In this document: positions 27,888 through 35,601 of the stretch, piece by piece
Layout: the number at the start of each line of letters is the position of its first letter
Position numbering within the stretch: the first letter of the stretch is position 1
Assembly (NCBI RefSeq): GCF_003182135.1
Contig: NZ_QGTL01000013.1
Coordinates: 62,001 to 126,000, forward strand
DNA: 64,000 nt
From: Nocardia neocaledoniensis
GTDB taxonomy: Bacteria; Actinomycetota; Actinomycetes; Mycobacteriales; Mycobacteriaceae
Direction of reading: 5' to 3'
The notes under the pieces: model-generated
Told to the model about the DNA's origin: nothing
The model's database searches: none
The model's input: only the letters and a program-made list of their open reading frames with translations
Made by a program: the position numbers and the translations under genes

Positions 27888-28511
27888 TCAGGCGTGGTCG
27901 CCGCGCGGGGCGATCAGGTCGGCGAACGACCGCATGATCGTGTCGACCAGGTCCGCGGTGGGGGTGCCCAGCTGGGCGCTGCGTTCGTCGAGCTTCCCGT
28001 CCAGCCACAGCGAGGCCAGCCCGTGCCCGAGACCCCACCAGGCGATGGTGATGACATCGGCCCGCCCCGCGGGCAGTATCCCGGCGGCGATGGCCTCGCG
28101 CACCGTATCGGCCAGCACGGCGAAGGCGGCGTCCCCGGCGACGTGGGCGTCGGGGTGTTTCTCGGACTGAGACAGCTCCGGCCGGAACATGAGCCGGAAC
28201 TGGGCGGGGTGGTCGCGCGAGAAGCGCACGTAGGTCTCGCCGAGCGCCGACAGCGCGCCCAGCGGAGTGGTCGCGGCCGCCTTGGCCGCGGTGAGTTCGG
28301 CGGCGAGCTTCTGGAAGCCGTCGACCGAGAGCGCCGAGAGCAGCGCGGCCCGATCGGGGAAGTGGTGATAGGGCGCTCCGCTGCTGACCCCTGCTTCCCT
28401 CGCCACCCGGCGCAGGCTCACCGCCGCGAGGCCCTCGGTCTCGATCAGGCGCAGGCAAGCGTCCATCAGGGTGGCCCGCAGGTCGCCGTGGTGGTAACTG
28501 GTGCGCTTCAC
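27888..28511 (-). CDS. TetR-family transcriptional regulator
   Basis: A 207-residue TetR protein: the helix-turn-helix is LRRVAREAGVSSGAPYHHFPDRAALL, followed by a TetR_C-type ligand domain (FRLMFRPEL...). The GTG start 28511 (KRTSYHHGDLR) is the typical beginning of this subgroup; ATG 28550 would add 13 residues. It is divergent from the epimerase-like gene across about 110 bp holding two palindromes (28561-28597), so it probably represses itself and that gene. Confidence 0.9.
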   Translation of the reverse strand: MKRTSYHHGDLRATLMDACLRLIETEGLAAVSLRRVAREAGVSSGAPYHHFPDRAALLSALSVDGFQKLAAELTAAKAAATTPLGALSALGETYVRFSRDHPAQFRLMFRPELSQSEKHPDAHVAGDAAFAVLADTVREAIAAGILPAGRADVITIAWWGLGHGLASLWLDGKLDERSAQLGTPTADLVDTIMRSFADLIAPRGDHA

Positions 28512-28560
28512 CCCTGTGAGCGTAGGCGACCCGGTCGCGGGAATTGGCACTGGACATCGA

Positions 28561-28597
28561 ATCTATGCAGTGTTTAGATTATTTGAGCACCGCTCAG
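28561..28597. promoter_or_regulatory. Two adjacent palindromes in the tetR/epimerase intergenic region
   Basis: AATCTA-N9-TAGATT (28561-28581) is followed at once by TGAGC-N3-GCTCA (28585-28597). Both lie in an AT-rich patch between divergent genes. The second has the size of a TetR-type operator; the first may be a second site or overlap a -10 box. Confidence 0.5.
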
Positions 28598-28620
28598 ATA
28601 GGGCGGGCCCGCACCGATAG

Positions 28621-29694
28621 GTGAACACCATGACCACACGGGTACTCGTCACCGGCGCCACCGGTTTCGTGGCCGGACACTGCATCGCCGACCTGCTCGA
28701 GCACGGGTACGCCGTCCGCGGCACCGTGCGCGACCTCGCCGCCCACACCAGGCGCGCGCACCTGACCGACCTCGCCCGCCGCACCGGCGGTGAGCTGGAA
28801 TTCGTCGCCGCCACTCTCGACGACGACGCGGGCTGGGCCGAGGCGGTGGCGGGGTGCGACGCCGTGCTGCACGTCGCCTCGCCCTTCCCGTCGGCCCCGC
28901 CCGACGACGAGCGCGCCCTGATCGAACCCGCGGTCGAGGGCACCCTGCGCGTGCTGCGCGCCGCCGCGGCGGCCGGGGTCCGGCGGGTCGTGCTCACCTC
29001 CTCGGTCGCGGCGGTGGCCTACGGCCACGAGCGGGACGAGGTGCGCACCGAGGCGGACTGGTCGGTGGTCGACCGGATCCCCGCCTATCAGAAGAGCAAG
29101 ACCCTCGCCGAGCGCGCCGCGTGGGACTTCGTCGAATCAGTGCGCGGGACAAGCGAACTCGAACTGGTCGTGGTGAATCCGGGCATGGTGCTCGGTCCGC
29201 TGCTCGAGCCGACGACCAGCACCTCGCACGAACCCGTGCGCCGCCTGCTCAACCGGGACGTCCCCGGTTCGGTGCGGACCGGCTGGACCCCGGTCGACGT
29301 GCGCGACCTGGCCGTCGCGCACCGACTGGCGATGGAGGTGCCGGAGGCGGCGGGCAACCGATACCTCTGCGCGGCCGACCCGTTGTGGATGGGCGAGCTG
29401 GCCGCCCTGCTGGCGCGCGAGTACGGCCCGCGCGGCTTCCGGGTGCCGACCAGGGTTCTGCCGAACTGGCTGGTGCGGCTGGTCGCGGTGTTCGACAAGG
29501 GCGTCCGGCTGACTGTTCCCGTGCTCGGCCGCACCGAACGCGTGAGCGCGGAGAAGGCGCGCCGCGAACTGGGCTGGACGATGCGCCCGATCGAGGAGAC
29601 GGTGCGCGACACCGCCGACAGCCTCATCGCCTTCGGCGTCGTCGGCACGCCCGGTGCCCGCCCCGCGGCGCCCGCCGCGGCCGGGACCCGGTGA
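28621..29694 (+). CDS. NAD-dependent epimerase/dehydratase, dihydroflavonol-reductase-like
   Basis: A 357-residue extended SDR: TRVLVTGATGFVAGHC (GxxGxxG), a catalytic LTSSVAAVAYG, and IPAYQKSKTLAERAAW (YxxxK). The closest recalled relatives reduce aldehydes or ketones (dihydroflavonol 4-reductase / methylglyoxal reductase group). The start is GTG 28621 or ATG 28630, three codons apart; neither has a strong ribosome site. The divergent TetR gene likely controls it, so the substrate may be a toxic carbonyl or lipid, which is inference. Confidence 0.85.
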   Translation: MNTMTTRVLVTGATGFVAGHCIADLLEHGYAVRGTVRDLAAHTRRAHLTDLARRTGGELEFVAATLDDDAGWAEAVAGCDAVLHVASPFPSAPPDDERALIEPAVEGTLRVLRAAAAAGVRRVVLTSSVAAVAYGHERDEVRTEADWSVVDRIPAYQKSKTLAERAAWDFVESVRGTSELELVVVNPGMVLGPLLEPTTSTSHEPVRRLLNRDVPGSVRTGWTPVDVRDLAVAHRLAMEVPEAAGNRYLCAADPLWMGELAALLAREYGPRGFRVPTRVLPNWLVRLVAVFDKGVRLTVPVLGRTERVSAEKARRELGWTMRPIEETVRDTADSLIAFGVVGTPGARPAAPAAAGTR

Positions 29695-29709
29695 GCGGGC
29701 GGGGCAGCG

Positions 29710-29943
29710 ATGCTGATCACCGCTCTCGTCCTCGCCCTGGCCGGCTTCCTCCGGCGTGGCCGCGGTCGGCGCGCCGACACCGCCACCGCGCCGCGAGCGC
29801 CTCGCGTCGGCCGGGTCGTGGCCGCGGTGCGGCGCGGTGCGGTCCGGCTCGTGCGTGAGCCGATGCCCGCGCTGTCGGCCGCCGTCGCGGTGTTCGGGCT
29901 CGCGATCGTGGGCACGCATCTGCTGTGCGCGGGGCCCGCGTGA
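29710..29943 (+). CDS. Small two-helix membrane protein, hypothetical
   Basis: A possible 77-residue protein starting 15 bp after the epimerase stop. It has a hydrophobic start (MLITALVLALAGFL), a very Arg-rich middle, and a C-terminal helix (ALSAAVAVFGLAIVGTHLL). Codon choice follows the local GC3 pattern. It ends 3 bp before the convergent polyamine gene. I do not recognise it; it may be translated with the epimerase. Confidence 0.5.
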   Translation: MLITALVLALAGFLRRGRGRRADTATAPRAPRVGRVVAAVRRGAVRLVREPMPALSAAVAVFGLAIVGTHLLCAGPA

Positions 29944-29946
29944 GCG

Positions 29947-31474
29947 CTAGCGCCACTCCTGGCGTTGCAGGTCCAGGATCACCGGCCGCATGAGGGTGGA
30001 GACCTCGGGATCGACCGCGCGGCGGTCGGGCGGGAACACCGTGGCCGCGGCCAGCGTGCGATCGTCGAGGGAGCGCAGCGGGCCGGGGGCGCGCAGGGCC
30101 GCGGCCGGTGGTTCCGGGGTGACGGCGGCCAGGACGTAGCCCCAGTCGCCGAAGCTGGGCACGTCCACGTGATACGGCGTGGTCCGCAGTCCCGCCGCCC
30201 GCAGCGTGGCTTCGATCGTCCAGAACGAGCGCGGCGCGAAGAACGGCGACCCGGACTGCACCACCATCCTGGCGCCAGGGGCGAGGACGTTCGCCGTCAT
30301 CGCGTAGAACTCCTGCGAGTACAGCTTGGCGACCGAGGTCTGGTCCGGGTCGGGCAGATCGACGATGATCGCGTCGAAAAGCCCTGGGGCGCCGCGCAAC
30401 CAGGTGAAGGCGTCGGCGGTGACCACCCGGACGCGGGGGTCGTCGAAGGCGCCCTGGTTGAGGGCGGTGAGCCGCTCGTCGGTGCGGGCGAGCTCGATCA
30501 TGGCCGGGTCGAGCTCGACCAGGGTCACCTCGGCGACGTCGGGATAGCGCAGGATCTCGCGCAGCGCGAGCCCGTCACCGCCGCCGAGGACCAGCACCGA
30601 GCGGTGCGTCCCGGCGAGCACGGGATGCACCAGCGCCTCGTGGTAGCGGTACTCGTCGATCGAGGAGAACTGCAGGCCGCCGTTGAGATAGAGCCTGGTG
30701 TCGGTGGTGCCGAACGGCGAGAACGATTCGGTGAGCACGATCTGCTGATACGGCGTGCGTGACTGCCACACGATCGGATGGGCGAACAGGGCCTGCTGGG
30801 CGGTGACCTCGAACCGGTCCGCGTAGACGTAGGTGCCGCCGAGGCCGGCCGCGACGACGGCGGTCGCCGCGACCAGCACCCGCCGCGCGCGTCATCTGCG
30901 CGCGAAAGAAGAAGAACGCCAACGCCAGTCCGGCCACGGCGTTCACCACGCCGACCACGAGACTGCCGCGGATCTGCCCGAACACCGGCAGCAGCAGGAA
31001 CGGGAAGGCCAGGCCGCCCAGCAACGCGCCGACGTAGTCCGCCGCGAACAGATCGGCGACCGCGCCGCTGGCCGACTGCTTGCGGATCTGCTGGAGCAGC
31101 TCCATGAGCAGCGGGATCTCGGCGCCGACGAGCATGCCGATCACGGCCGCGGCCACGATGAGGGTGCCGGTGTAGACGTTGAGCCAGGCGTAGCTGGCGT
31201 AGAGCAGGGCCACCGACAACCCGCCGATCACGGCCAGCGCCAGCTCGACCGCGACGAACGCGGCGGCGGCCCAGCGGCGCAACGGTTTCGCGGCCAGCGC
31301 GCCGATGCCCATCGCGCACACCATCACGCTCAGCGTGATAGAGGCCTGCGCCGCGGTGTCACCGATCAGATAGCTGCCGAGGGTGACCAGCGACAGTTCG
31401 TACACCAGACCGCAGGCGGCGCAGACGAACACCGTCGCCAGCAGCGCCACCCTGGCCAGGCGGTGTAGCGGCAT
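29947..31474 (-). pseudogene. speE: Membrane-fused polyamine aminopropyltransferase, frameshifted
   Basis: In actinobacteria this family joins an N-terminal multi-helix membrane domain to a spermidine-synthase domain. Both parts are here in different frames. The membrane half starts at ATG 31474 and runs to about 30880 (ACGLVYELSLVTLGSYLIGD ... LALAFFFFRAQM). The enzyme half resumes at 30879 and ends at 29947, with VLVLGGGDGLALREILRY, VELDPAMIEL and DAIIVDLPDP. Skipping one G in the GGG at 30879-30881 rejoins them. It is either a true frameshift or a sequencing error. A downstream GTG at 30879 could restart the enzyme half. The gene overlaps DUF350 by ATGA and sits in the usual DUF4247-DUF350-speE order. 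Confidence 0.82.
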
Positions 31475-31899
31475 CAGGTCAGGCCCGCGGCCACCACCAG
31501 CGCCACCGCGACGTGCGCCGAGGCCGTGACCCACACCGCGGGATGCGGTTCCGGATCGGCGACGACGGCCCGGAAGTCCCCGGGGGTGAGCGCGTCGAGC
31601 AGCACGAACGCCAGCGCCATCGCGGCCAGCCCGATCACACCGTAGACCGCGCTCGCCAGCAGCGCCTGCGCGATCCTGCCGTCGGCGGTCCAGATGGCGG
31701 TGGCCACGATGAGGCCGACGCCGAACAGGTTCGAGGCCAGCAGGATCGCCGCGTTGCGGTTGCGTTCGAGCCAGATCTGGGCGCGCAGGTCGCCGGGGGT
31801 GAGCAGGTCGACGATGCCGAAACCGACGGCCATCAACACGATTCCCACCGCGGAAAAGGCGAGCGCGGCCCCCGCGTCCGCCGCCAGGTCGGCGAGCAT
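31474..31899 (-). CDS. DUF350 membrane protein
   Basis: A 141-residue protein with four hydrophobic helices in two similar halves (GIVDLLTPGDLRAQIWLERNRNAAILLASNLFGVGLI; VLLDALTPGDFRAVV), the DUF350 pattern. It regularly accompanies polyamine aminopropyltransferase genes in actinobacteria; its role is unknown. Its stop overlaps the speE start by four bases (ATGA). Position in the unit suggests a membrane partner for the SpeE membrane domain. Confidence 0.88.
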   Translation of the reverse strand: MLADLAADAGAALAFSAVGIVLMAVGFGIVDLLTPGDLRAQIWLERNRNAAILLASNLFGVGLIVATAIWTADGRIAQALLASAVYGVIGLAAMALAFVLLDALTPGDFRAVVADPEPHPAVWVTASAHVAVALVVAAGLT

Positions 31900-31941
31900 G
31901 AGTGTCCTCCTGTGCTGTGTGAGGCCGAGTGCCTCGATGAA

Positions 31942-32379
31942 CTACTTACCGCCGGAGTCGCTGCCGCCGCCACGGTAGTCGCCCGCCGCGGAGCCGCTGT
32001 TCCAGCCGTAGGCGCTGGTGTGCGAGTGATGGCGGCGGGTGCCGTTGGCCCAGCTGTCGACGAGCACGAGCGAGCCGCCCGCGTGCGGGGACACCGCGAC
32101 GAGGTCCTTGTCGAAGCGCAGGTAGTGGTTGTCGCCGGTGTTGCGGCGATCGCGCGGGTCGGTGGCCTTGGCGATGGCGGCGGCGACGGCGGCGGGCGCG
32201 GCGGCCGCGGTGAACGCGATGCCGTCGTTGGCCTGGTCGAGTTGCCTGGCCCGCTGGTACTTCTCGCTGACGAAGGCGCGCGGATCCTGGTCGCGGGTGA
32301 CCGCGACGACGACGATCACGGCGATCAGCGTGAGAACCACGGTGACGGCGCCGGCGATGATCCACTTCTTCCGGTTCAC
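31942..32379 (-). CDS. DUF4247 single-pass membrane protein
   Basis: A 145-residue protein: an N-terminal helix (KWIIAGAVTVVLTLIAVIVVVAV) anchors a soluble domain that ends in a Gly/Ser/Arg tail (YRGGGSDSGGK). It contains HYLRFDKDLVAVSP and a histidine cluster (RRHHSHTSAYGW). DUF4247 proteins are found upstream of DUF350 and speE. The C-terminal domain should face outside. Function unknown. Confidence 0.82.
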   Translation of the reverse strand: MNRKKWIIAGAVTVVLTLIAVIVVVAVTRDQDPRAFVSEKYQRARQLDQANDGIAFTAAAAPAAVAAAIAKATDPRDRRNTGDNHYLRFDKDLVAVSPHAGGSLVLVDSWANGTRRHHSHTSAYGWNSGSAAGDYRGGGSDSGGK

Positions 32380-32499
32380 CGCGCCACCCCGAAACCGGTG
32401 CGCCGCCGGGCGGTCGGCGTTGTACTGATGAGAATTCCCTCCCCGTGCAAAAACTGGCCGGACTGTATCACCCGGCGCGGCGCACGAGAAACGGTGGCG

Positions 32500-33081
32500 T
32501 CAGCGCGGGCGCCGCCACACCAGGGTGTACCGCCACATCAGCCGGCGGTGGATGCGGGCTCCCGGCAGCAGTTCCGCGGCCACCGCGCGGATCTCGGCCA
32601 GCGTCTCCTGCGGGTCACGCACGGTGGCACCGGGACCGCCGCGCCGGCCGCGGCGCCACCAGTCGAGGCCACGGATCGCGGGGATGAGGGGGAGATAGTG
32701 GATGTCGGTGAGCGGGTGCATCTTCCACAGTCCGACGACCGCGAGGGTGCCGCCGGGGGCGACCAGGTGGCGCAGGGCGGCGACGCCGTCGCGGATCGGG
32801 ACGTGATGCAGCGTGGCGACCGCGGTCACCATGTCGAAGGTGTCGTCGAGGTCGCGGAAGTCGGCCTTCTCGAGATGCACGTTCGGCGCGGACGGCGCGG
32901 TGGCCAGGACGTTCTCGTCGATGTCGACCCCGAGCACGGCATCACAGCGGGTGGCCAGCTTGCGGGCGAGCAGGCCGTCGCCGCAACCGATGTCGAGCGC
33001 GGTGCGGGCGTGGGCGGGTACCTGTTCGAGGATCCATGGGTGGTAGTGCGTGTTGTGATTCCAGTAGGGATCGGTCGACAT
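32500..33081 (-). CDS. Class I SAM-dependent methyltransferase
   Basis: A 193-residue methyltransferase with the SAM site ALDIGCGDGLLARKLA, an acidic motif II (VLGVDIDENV), and a motif-IV-like FDMVTAVATLHHVP. This is a Methyltransf_11/UbiE-like small-molecule enzyme; the substrate cannot be inferred. ATG 33081 (MSTDPYWNHNTHYHPW) is typical of a conserved actinobacterial subgroup. It stands alone between the polyamine genes and the HAD hydrolase. Confidence 0.88.
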   Translation of the reverse strand: MSTDPYWNHNTHYHPWILEQVPAHARTALDIGCGDGLLARKLATRCDAVLGVDIDENVLATAPSAPNVHLEKADFRDLDDTFDMVTAVATLHHVPIRDGVAALRHLVAPGGTLAVVGLWKMHPLTDIHYLPLIPAIRGLDWWRRGRRGGPGATVRDPQETLAEIRAVAAELLPGARIHRRLMWRYTLVWRRPR

Positions 33082-33131
33082 GCCAGGTCAACGCGCGACC
33101 GGGCGCGTGGGTTCCGGAACCGCCGCGCGGG

Positions 33132-33746
33132 TCAGCCGCGGGTGCGGGCGAATTCGGCCAGCCAGGAAGGGAACTCGACGAGGTCGTCGAGGACGACGTC
33201 GGCGCCGGCGGCGCGCAGGCCGTCGGCGTCGTAGGGCCCGGTGGTCACGCCGACGGCGAACGCGTCGGCGGCTTTGGCGCCGCGCATGTCCCCGGCGTGG
33301 TCGCCGACGAACACGTGCGCGGACTCGGCGCGCAGCACGTCGGCCTTGCCGGTGGACCAGAGGTCGCCGGCCAGCCGGTCGACCTGCCAGCCGAAGTGGT
33401 CGACGTGCAGTCGCGCGTGCGGTTCGAACTTGCCGGTGACCACGAGCGCGCGGCCCCCGCCCGCGCGCACCGCGTCCAGCGCGGCGCTCGCGCCCGGCAG
33501 CGCGGGAATGCGGGTGATCACCGCGGGATAGAGCTCGCGGTAGCGGGTGACCAGGTGGGGGATCAGGTCGTCGGGTGCGCCCGCGTCGCCGAGCAGGGTG
33601 GCCAGCGGCGGACCGAGGTGCGCGGCGAAGTGGCTGCCGACGATCGGCAGATCGAACTCTCCGGCGAGGGTGTCGATCGCGAGGCTCACGCCGGGCCGGG
33701 AGTCGATCAGGGTCATGTCCAGGTCGAAGCCGACGGTGATGGTCAC
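33132..33746 (-). CDS. HAD-family hydrolase (phosphatase)
   Basis: A 204-residue HAD protein: motif I GFDLDMTLID (nucleophile Asp and acid Asp), motif II ALVVTGK, a Lys in the GKAD region, and motif IV VFVGDHAGDM. The cap after motif I is a small helical C1 cap, as in phosphoglycolate phosphatase. It probably dephosphorylates a small metabolite. GTG 33746 places motif I at residue 7, as expected. Confidence 0.88.
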   Translation of the reverse strand: MTITVGFDLDMTLIDSRPGVSLAIDTLAGEFDLPIVGSHFAAHLGPPLATLLGDAGAPDDLIPHLVTRYRELYPAVITRIPALPGASAALDAVRAGGGRALVVTGKFEPHARLHVDHFGWQVDRLAGDLWSTGKADVLRAESAHVFVGDHAGDMRGAKAADAFAVGVTTGPYDADGLRAAGADVVLDDLVEFPSWLAEFARTRG

Positions 33747-34046
33747 CCCGCGAGCGTATCGGCCCTGGTGGCGGCGGCCTGATTCACGTGGAACCCCGGC
33801 TGCACTCGATGCCGAAATCGGTTGGGGGAGAGGGGGTGCGCGCTGCACGGCGTGCAGGACGGCACGCGTTCCCCGAGGTACCGGGGTTTCGGTCGGGCCC
33901 GTGCGCGGGCATGTCCGCATGGCATTCTCTGGATCGAGGCGGCGGAATCGACGGTAACGCGCAGCGGGCGCATGATGGCATCGACTGCCATTCCGGGTGC
34001 GTGCGACGACGCCTTCGCGCCGGCGAACAGGGGCCGGACACGACAA

Positions 34047-34074
34047 TGGCAAGGAGGAAAACCACTCCTTGCCA
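34047..34074. repeat. 10-bp inverted repeat upstream of rox
   Basis: TGGCAAGGAG and CTCCTTGCCA form a perfect repeat with an 8-base loop, 24 bp upstream of the RAE-like palindrome. No T-run follows, so it is more likely an operator or leader hairpin than a terminator. Confidence 0.5.
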
Positions 34075-34097
34075 CACTCAATGTATAGCGCACCCCC

Positions 34098-34114
34098 GCT
34101 CTTGCGGCAAGACC
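34098..34114 (+). promoter_or_regulatory. Rifamycin-associated element (RAE)-like palindrome upstream of rox
   Basis: The core CTTGCGGCAAG (34101-34111) is the symmetric centre of the RAE, a palindrome described upstream of rifamycin-inactivation genes (rox, arr, rph and others) in actinomycetes. Here the flanks are imperfect (TCTTGC-G-GCAAGA). It lies about 62 bp before the rox start, so rox is probably induced by rifamycins. Confidence 0.75.
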
Positions 34115-34175
34115 CCCGTGCTCGGGCACAATCGCCTGTCGAACGCTCTGACCTGCGCGAATGAATGGGGAACAG

Positions 34176-35597
34176 ATGATCGACGTGCTTGTGGCCGGTG
34201 CCGGGCCGACCGGGGTGATGCTCGCCGCCGAACTGCGGTCGCGGGGCGTGCGGGTGCTCGTCGTTGACCGGGACCCGGCGCCGACGCCGGTCGTGCGGGC
34301 CATGGGCCTGCACGCCCGCAGTCTCGAGGTGCTCGACCAGCGCGGCCTCGTCGACAGGTTCCTCGCGCTGGGCACGACCCACCCGCTCGGCGGGTACTTC
34401 GCGGGGATCGTGGCCCGGCAGCCCGAGGGGCTCGACACCACCTATCCGTACGTGCTCGGCCTCCCACAGACCGTCACCGAACGGCTGCTGACCGAGCACG
34501 CCCTGGAGCTCGGCGTCGAGATCCGGCGGGCCACCGAGCTGGTCGGGCTCGAGCAGGACGCGCACGGAGTGACCGCGGGGCTGGCCGACGGCTCCACGCT
34601 GCGGGCGCGCTATCTGGTCGGCTGCGACGGGGGACGGTCCACCGTGCGCAAGCTGCTCGGCATCGGCTTTCCCGGGGAGCCGAGCCGGGTCGACACGCTC
34701 CTGGGCGAGATGCGGGTCACCGCCTCGCCGGACACCGTCGCCGCGATCAACAGCGAGGTCCGCACGACGCAGCTGCGCTTCGGGGTGGCGCGGATCGGCG
34801 ACGGCGTGTACCGGGTCGTCGTGCCCGCCGACGGGGTAGCCGAGGACCGGGCCGCTCCCACTTTCGACGAGGTGAAGCGGCAACTGATCGCCACGGCGGG
34901 CACCGACCTGGGCGCGCACGAGCCGCGCTGGCTCTCGCGCTTCGGTGACGCCACCCGCCTGGCCGAACGCTATCGGAGCGGCCGGGTGCTGCTGGCGGGC
35001 GACGCCGCCCACATCCATCCACCGCTGGGCGGGCAGGGCCTCAACCTGGGGATCCAGGACGCGGTCAACCTCGGCTGGAAGCTGGCCGCCGAGGTGAACG
35101 GGTGGGCGCCTGCGGGGCTGTTGGACACCTACGACGTTGAACGCAGGCCCGTCGCCGCGGAGGTGCTGGACAACACCAGAGCGCAGATGGAACTCGTGTC
35201 GCTGGAACCGGGTCCGCGCGCCGTCCGCGGTCTCCTGACCGAGCTGATGGCCTTCGACGAGGTCAACCGGTACCTGATCGAGAAGATCATCGCGATCAGC
35301 GTCCGCTACGACCTCGGCGACGGGCACCCGCTGCTCGGCAGGCGGTTGCGCGACCGGCCGGTCCTCGGCGGCCGCCTGTACGAGCGGATGCGCGCGGGAC
35401 GAGGGCTGCTGCTCGACCGCACGGGAGCGCTGTCGGTGGACGGCTGGGCCGATCGCGTGGATCCGGTCGTCGACCCCGCGGTCGACCTCGACGTGCCCGC
35501 GGCGCTGCTGCGGCCCGACGGGCACGTCGCGTGGGTGGGCGCCGACCAGGCGGATCTACGGGTTCACCTGCTGCGCTGGTTCGGCGCGGCGCGCTGA
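34176..35597 (+). CDS. rox: Rifampicin monooxygenase
   Basis: A 473-residue class A flavoprotein monooxygenase, the same length as Nocardia farcinica Rox. It has the FAD motif VLVAGAGPTGVML, the mid-domain CDGGRSTVRKLLG (DG motif) and the FAD-binding GRVLLAGDAAHIHPPLGGQGLNLGIQDAVNLGWKLA, and its recalled similarity to Rox is strong along its length (PGPRAVRGLLTEL, LDVPAALLRPDGHVAWVG). Rox attacks the rifamycin naphthyl ring and opens it, giving resistance. ATG 34176 is chosen over ATG 34161 because GGGGAA precedes it and it matches the Rox start MIDV. The RAE-like site upstream supports the role. Confidence 0.87.
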   Translation: MIDVLVAGAGPTGVMLAAELRSRGVRVLVVDRDPAPTPVVRAMGLHARSLEVLDQRGLVDRFLALGTTHPLGGYFAGIVARQPEGLDTTYPYVLGLPQTVTERLLTEHALELGVEIRRATELVGLEQDAHGVTAGLADGSTLRARYLVGCDGGRSTVRKLLGIGFPGEPSRVDTLLGEMRVTASPDTVAAINSEVRTTQLRFGVARIGDGVYRVVVPADGVAEDRAAPTFDEVKRQLIATAGTDLGAHEPRWLSRFGDATRLAERYRSGRVLLAGDAAHIHPPLGGQGLNLGIQDAVNLGWKLAAEVNGWAPAGLLDTYDVERRPVAAEVLDNTRAQMELVSLEPGPRAVRGLLTELMAFDEVNRYLIEKIIAISVRYDLGDGHPLLGRRLRDRPVLGGRLYERMRAGRGLLLDRTGALSVDGWADRVDPVVDPAVDLDVPAALLRPDGHVAWVGADQADLRVHLLRWFGAAR

Positions 35598-35601
35598 GGT
35601 C

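Larger units (their letters stand above)
33747..34175. other. Intergenic region upstream of rox
   Basis: About 430 bp without a convincing gene. Several short frames are open on both strands, but their composition does not match known domains. It holds a 10-bp inverted repeat (34047-34074) and a rifamycin-associated-element-like palindrome (34098-34114) close to rox. The left part (33780-34000) may be a decayed gene or a long leader; I see no specific feature there. Confidence 0.6.

Noticed and set aside
30575..30880. The remaining frame of the SpeE membrane half beyond 30880 as real protein
   Set aside because: It turns Arg-rich and loses hydrophobic pattern exactly where the enzyme half resumes in the next frame.
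30860..30900. Programmed ribosomal frameshifting in speE
   Set aside because: No slippery heptamer or rare-codon/stop pair is visible; a simple one-base error or mutation is enough.
34047..34074. The inverted repeat as a transcription terminator
   Set aside because: No T-run on either strand, and the nearest upstream gene ends far away on the other strand.
33788..34267. Plus-strand open frame of about 159 codons between the HAD gene and rox
   Set aside because: No domain, odd amino-acid use, and it runs into rox in another frame; the region is better read as regulatory.
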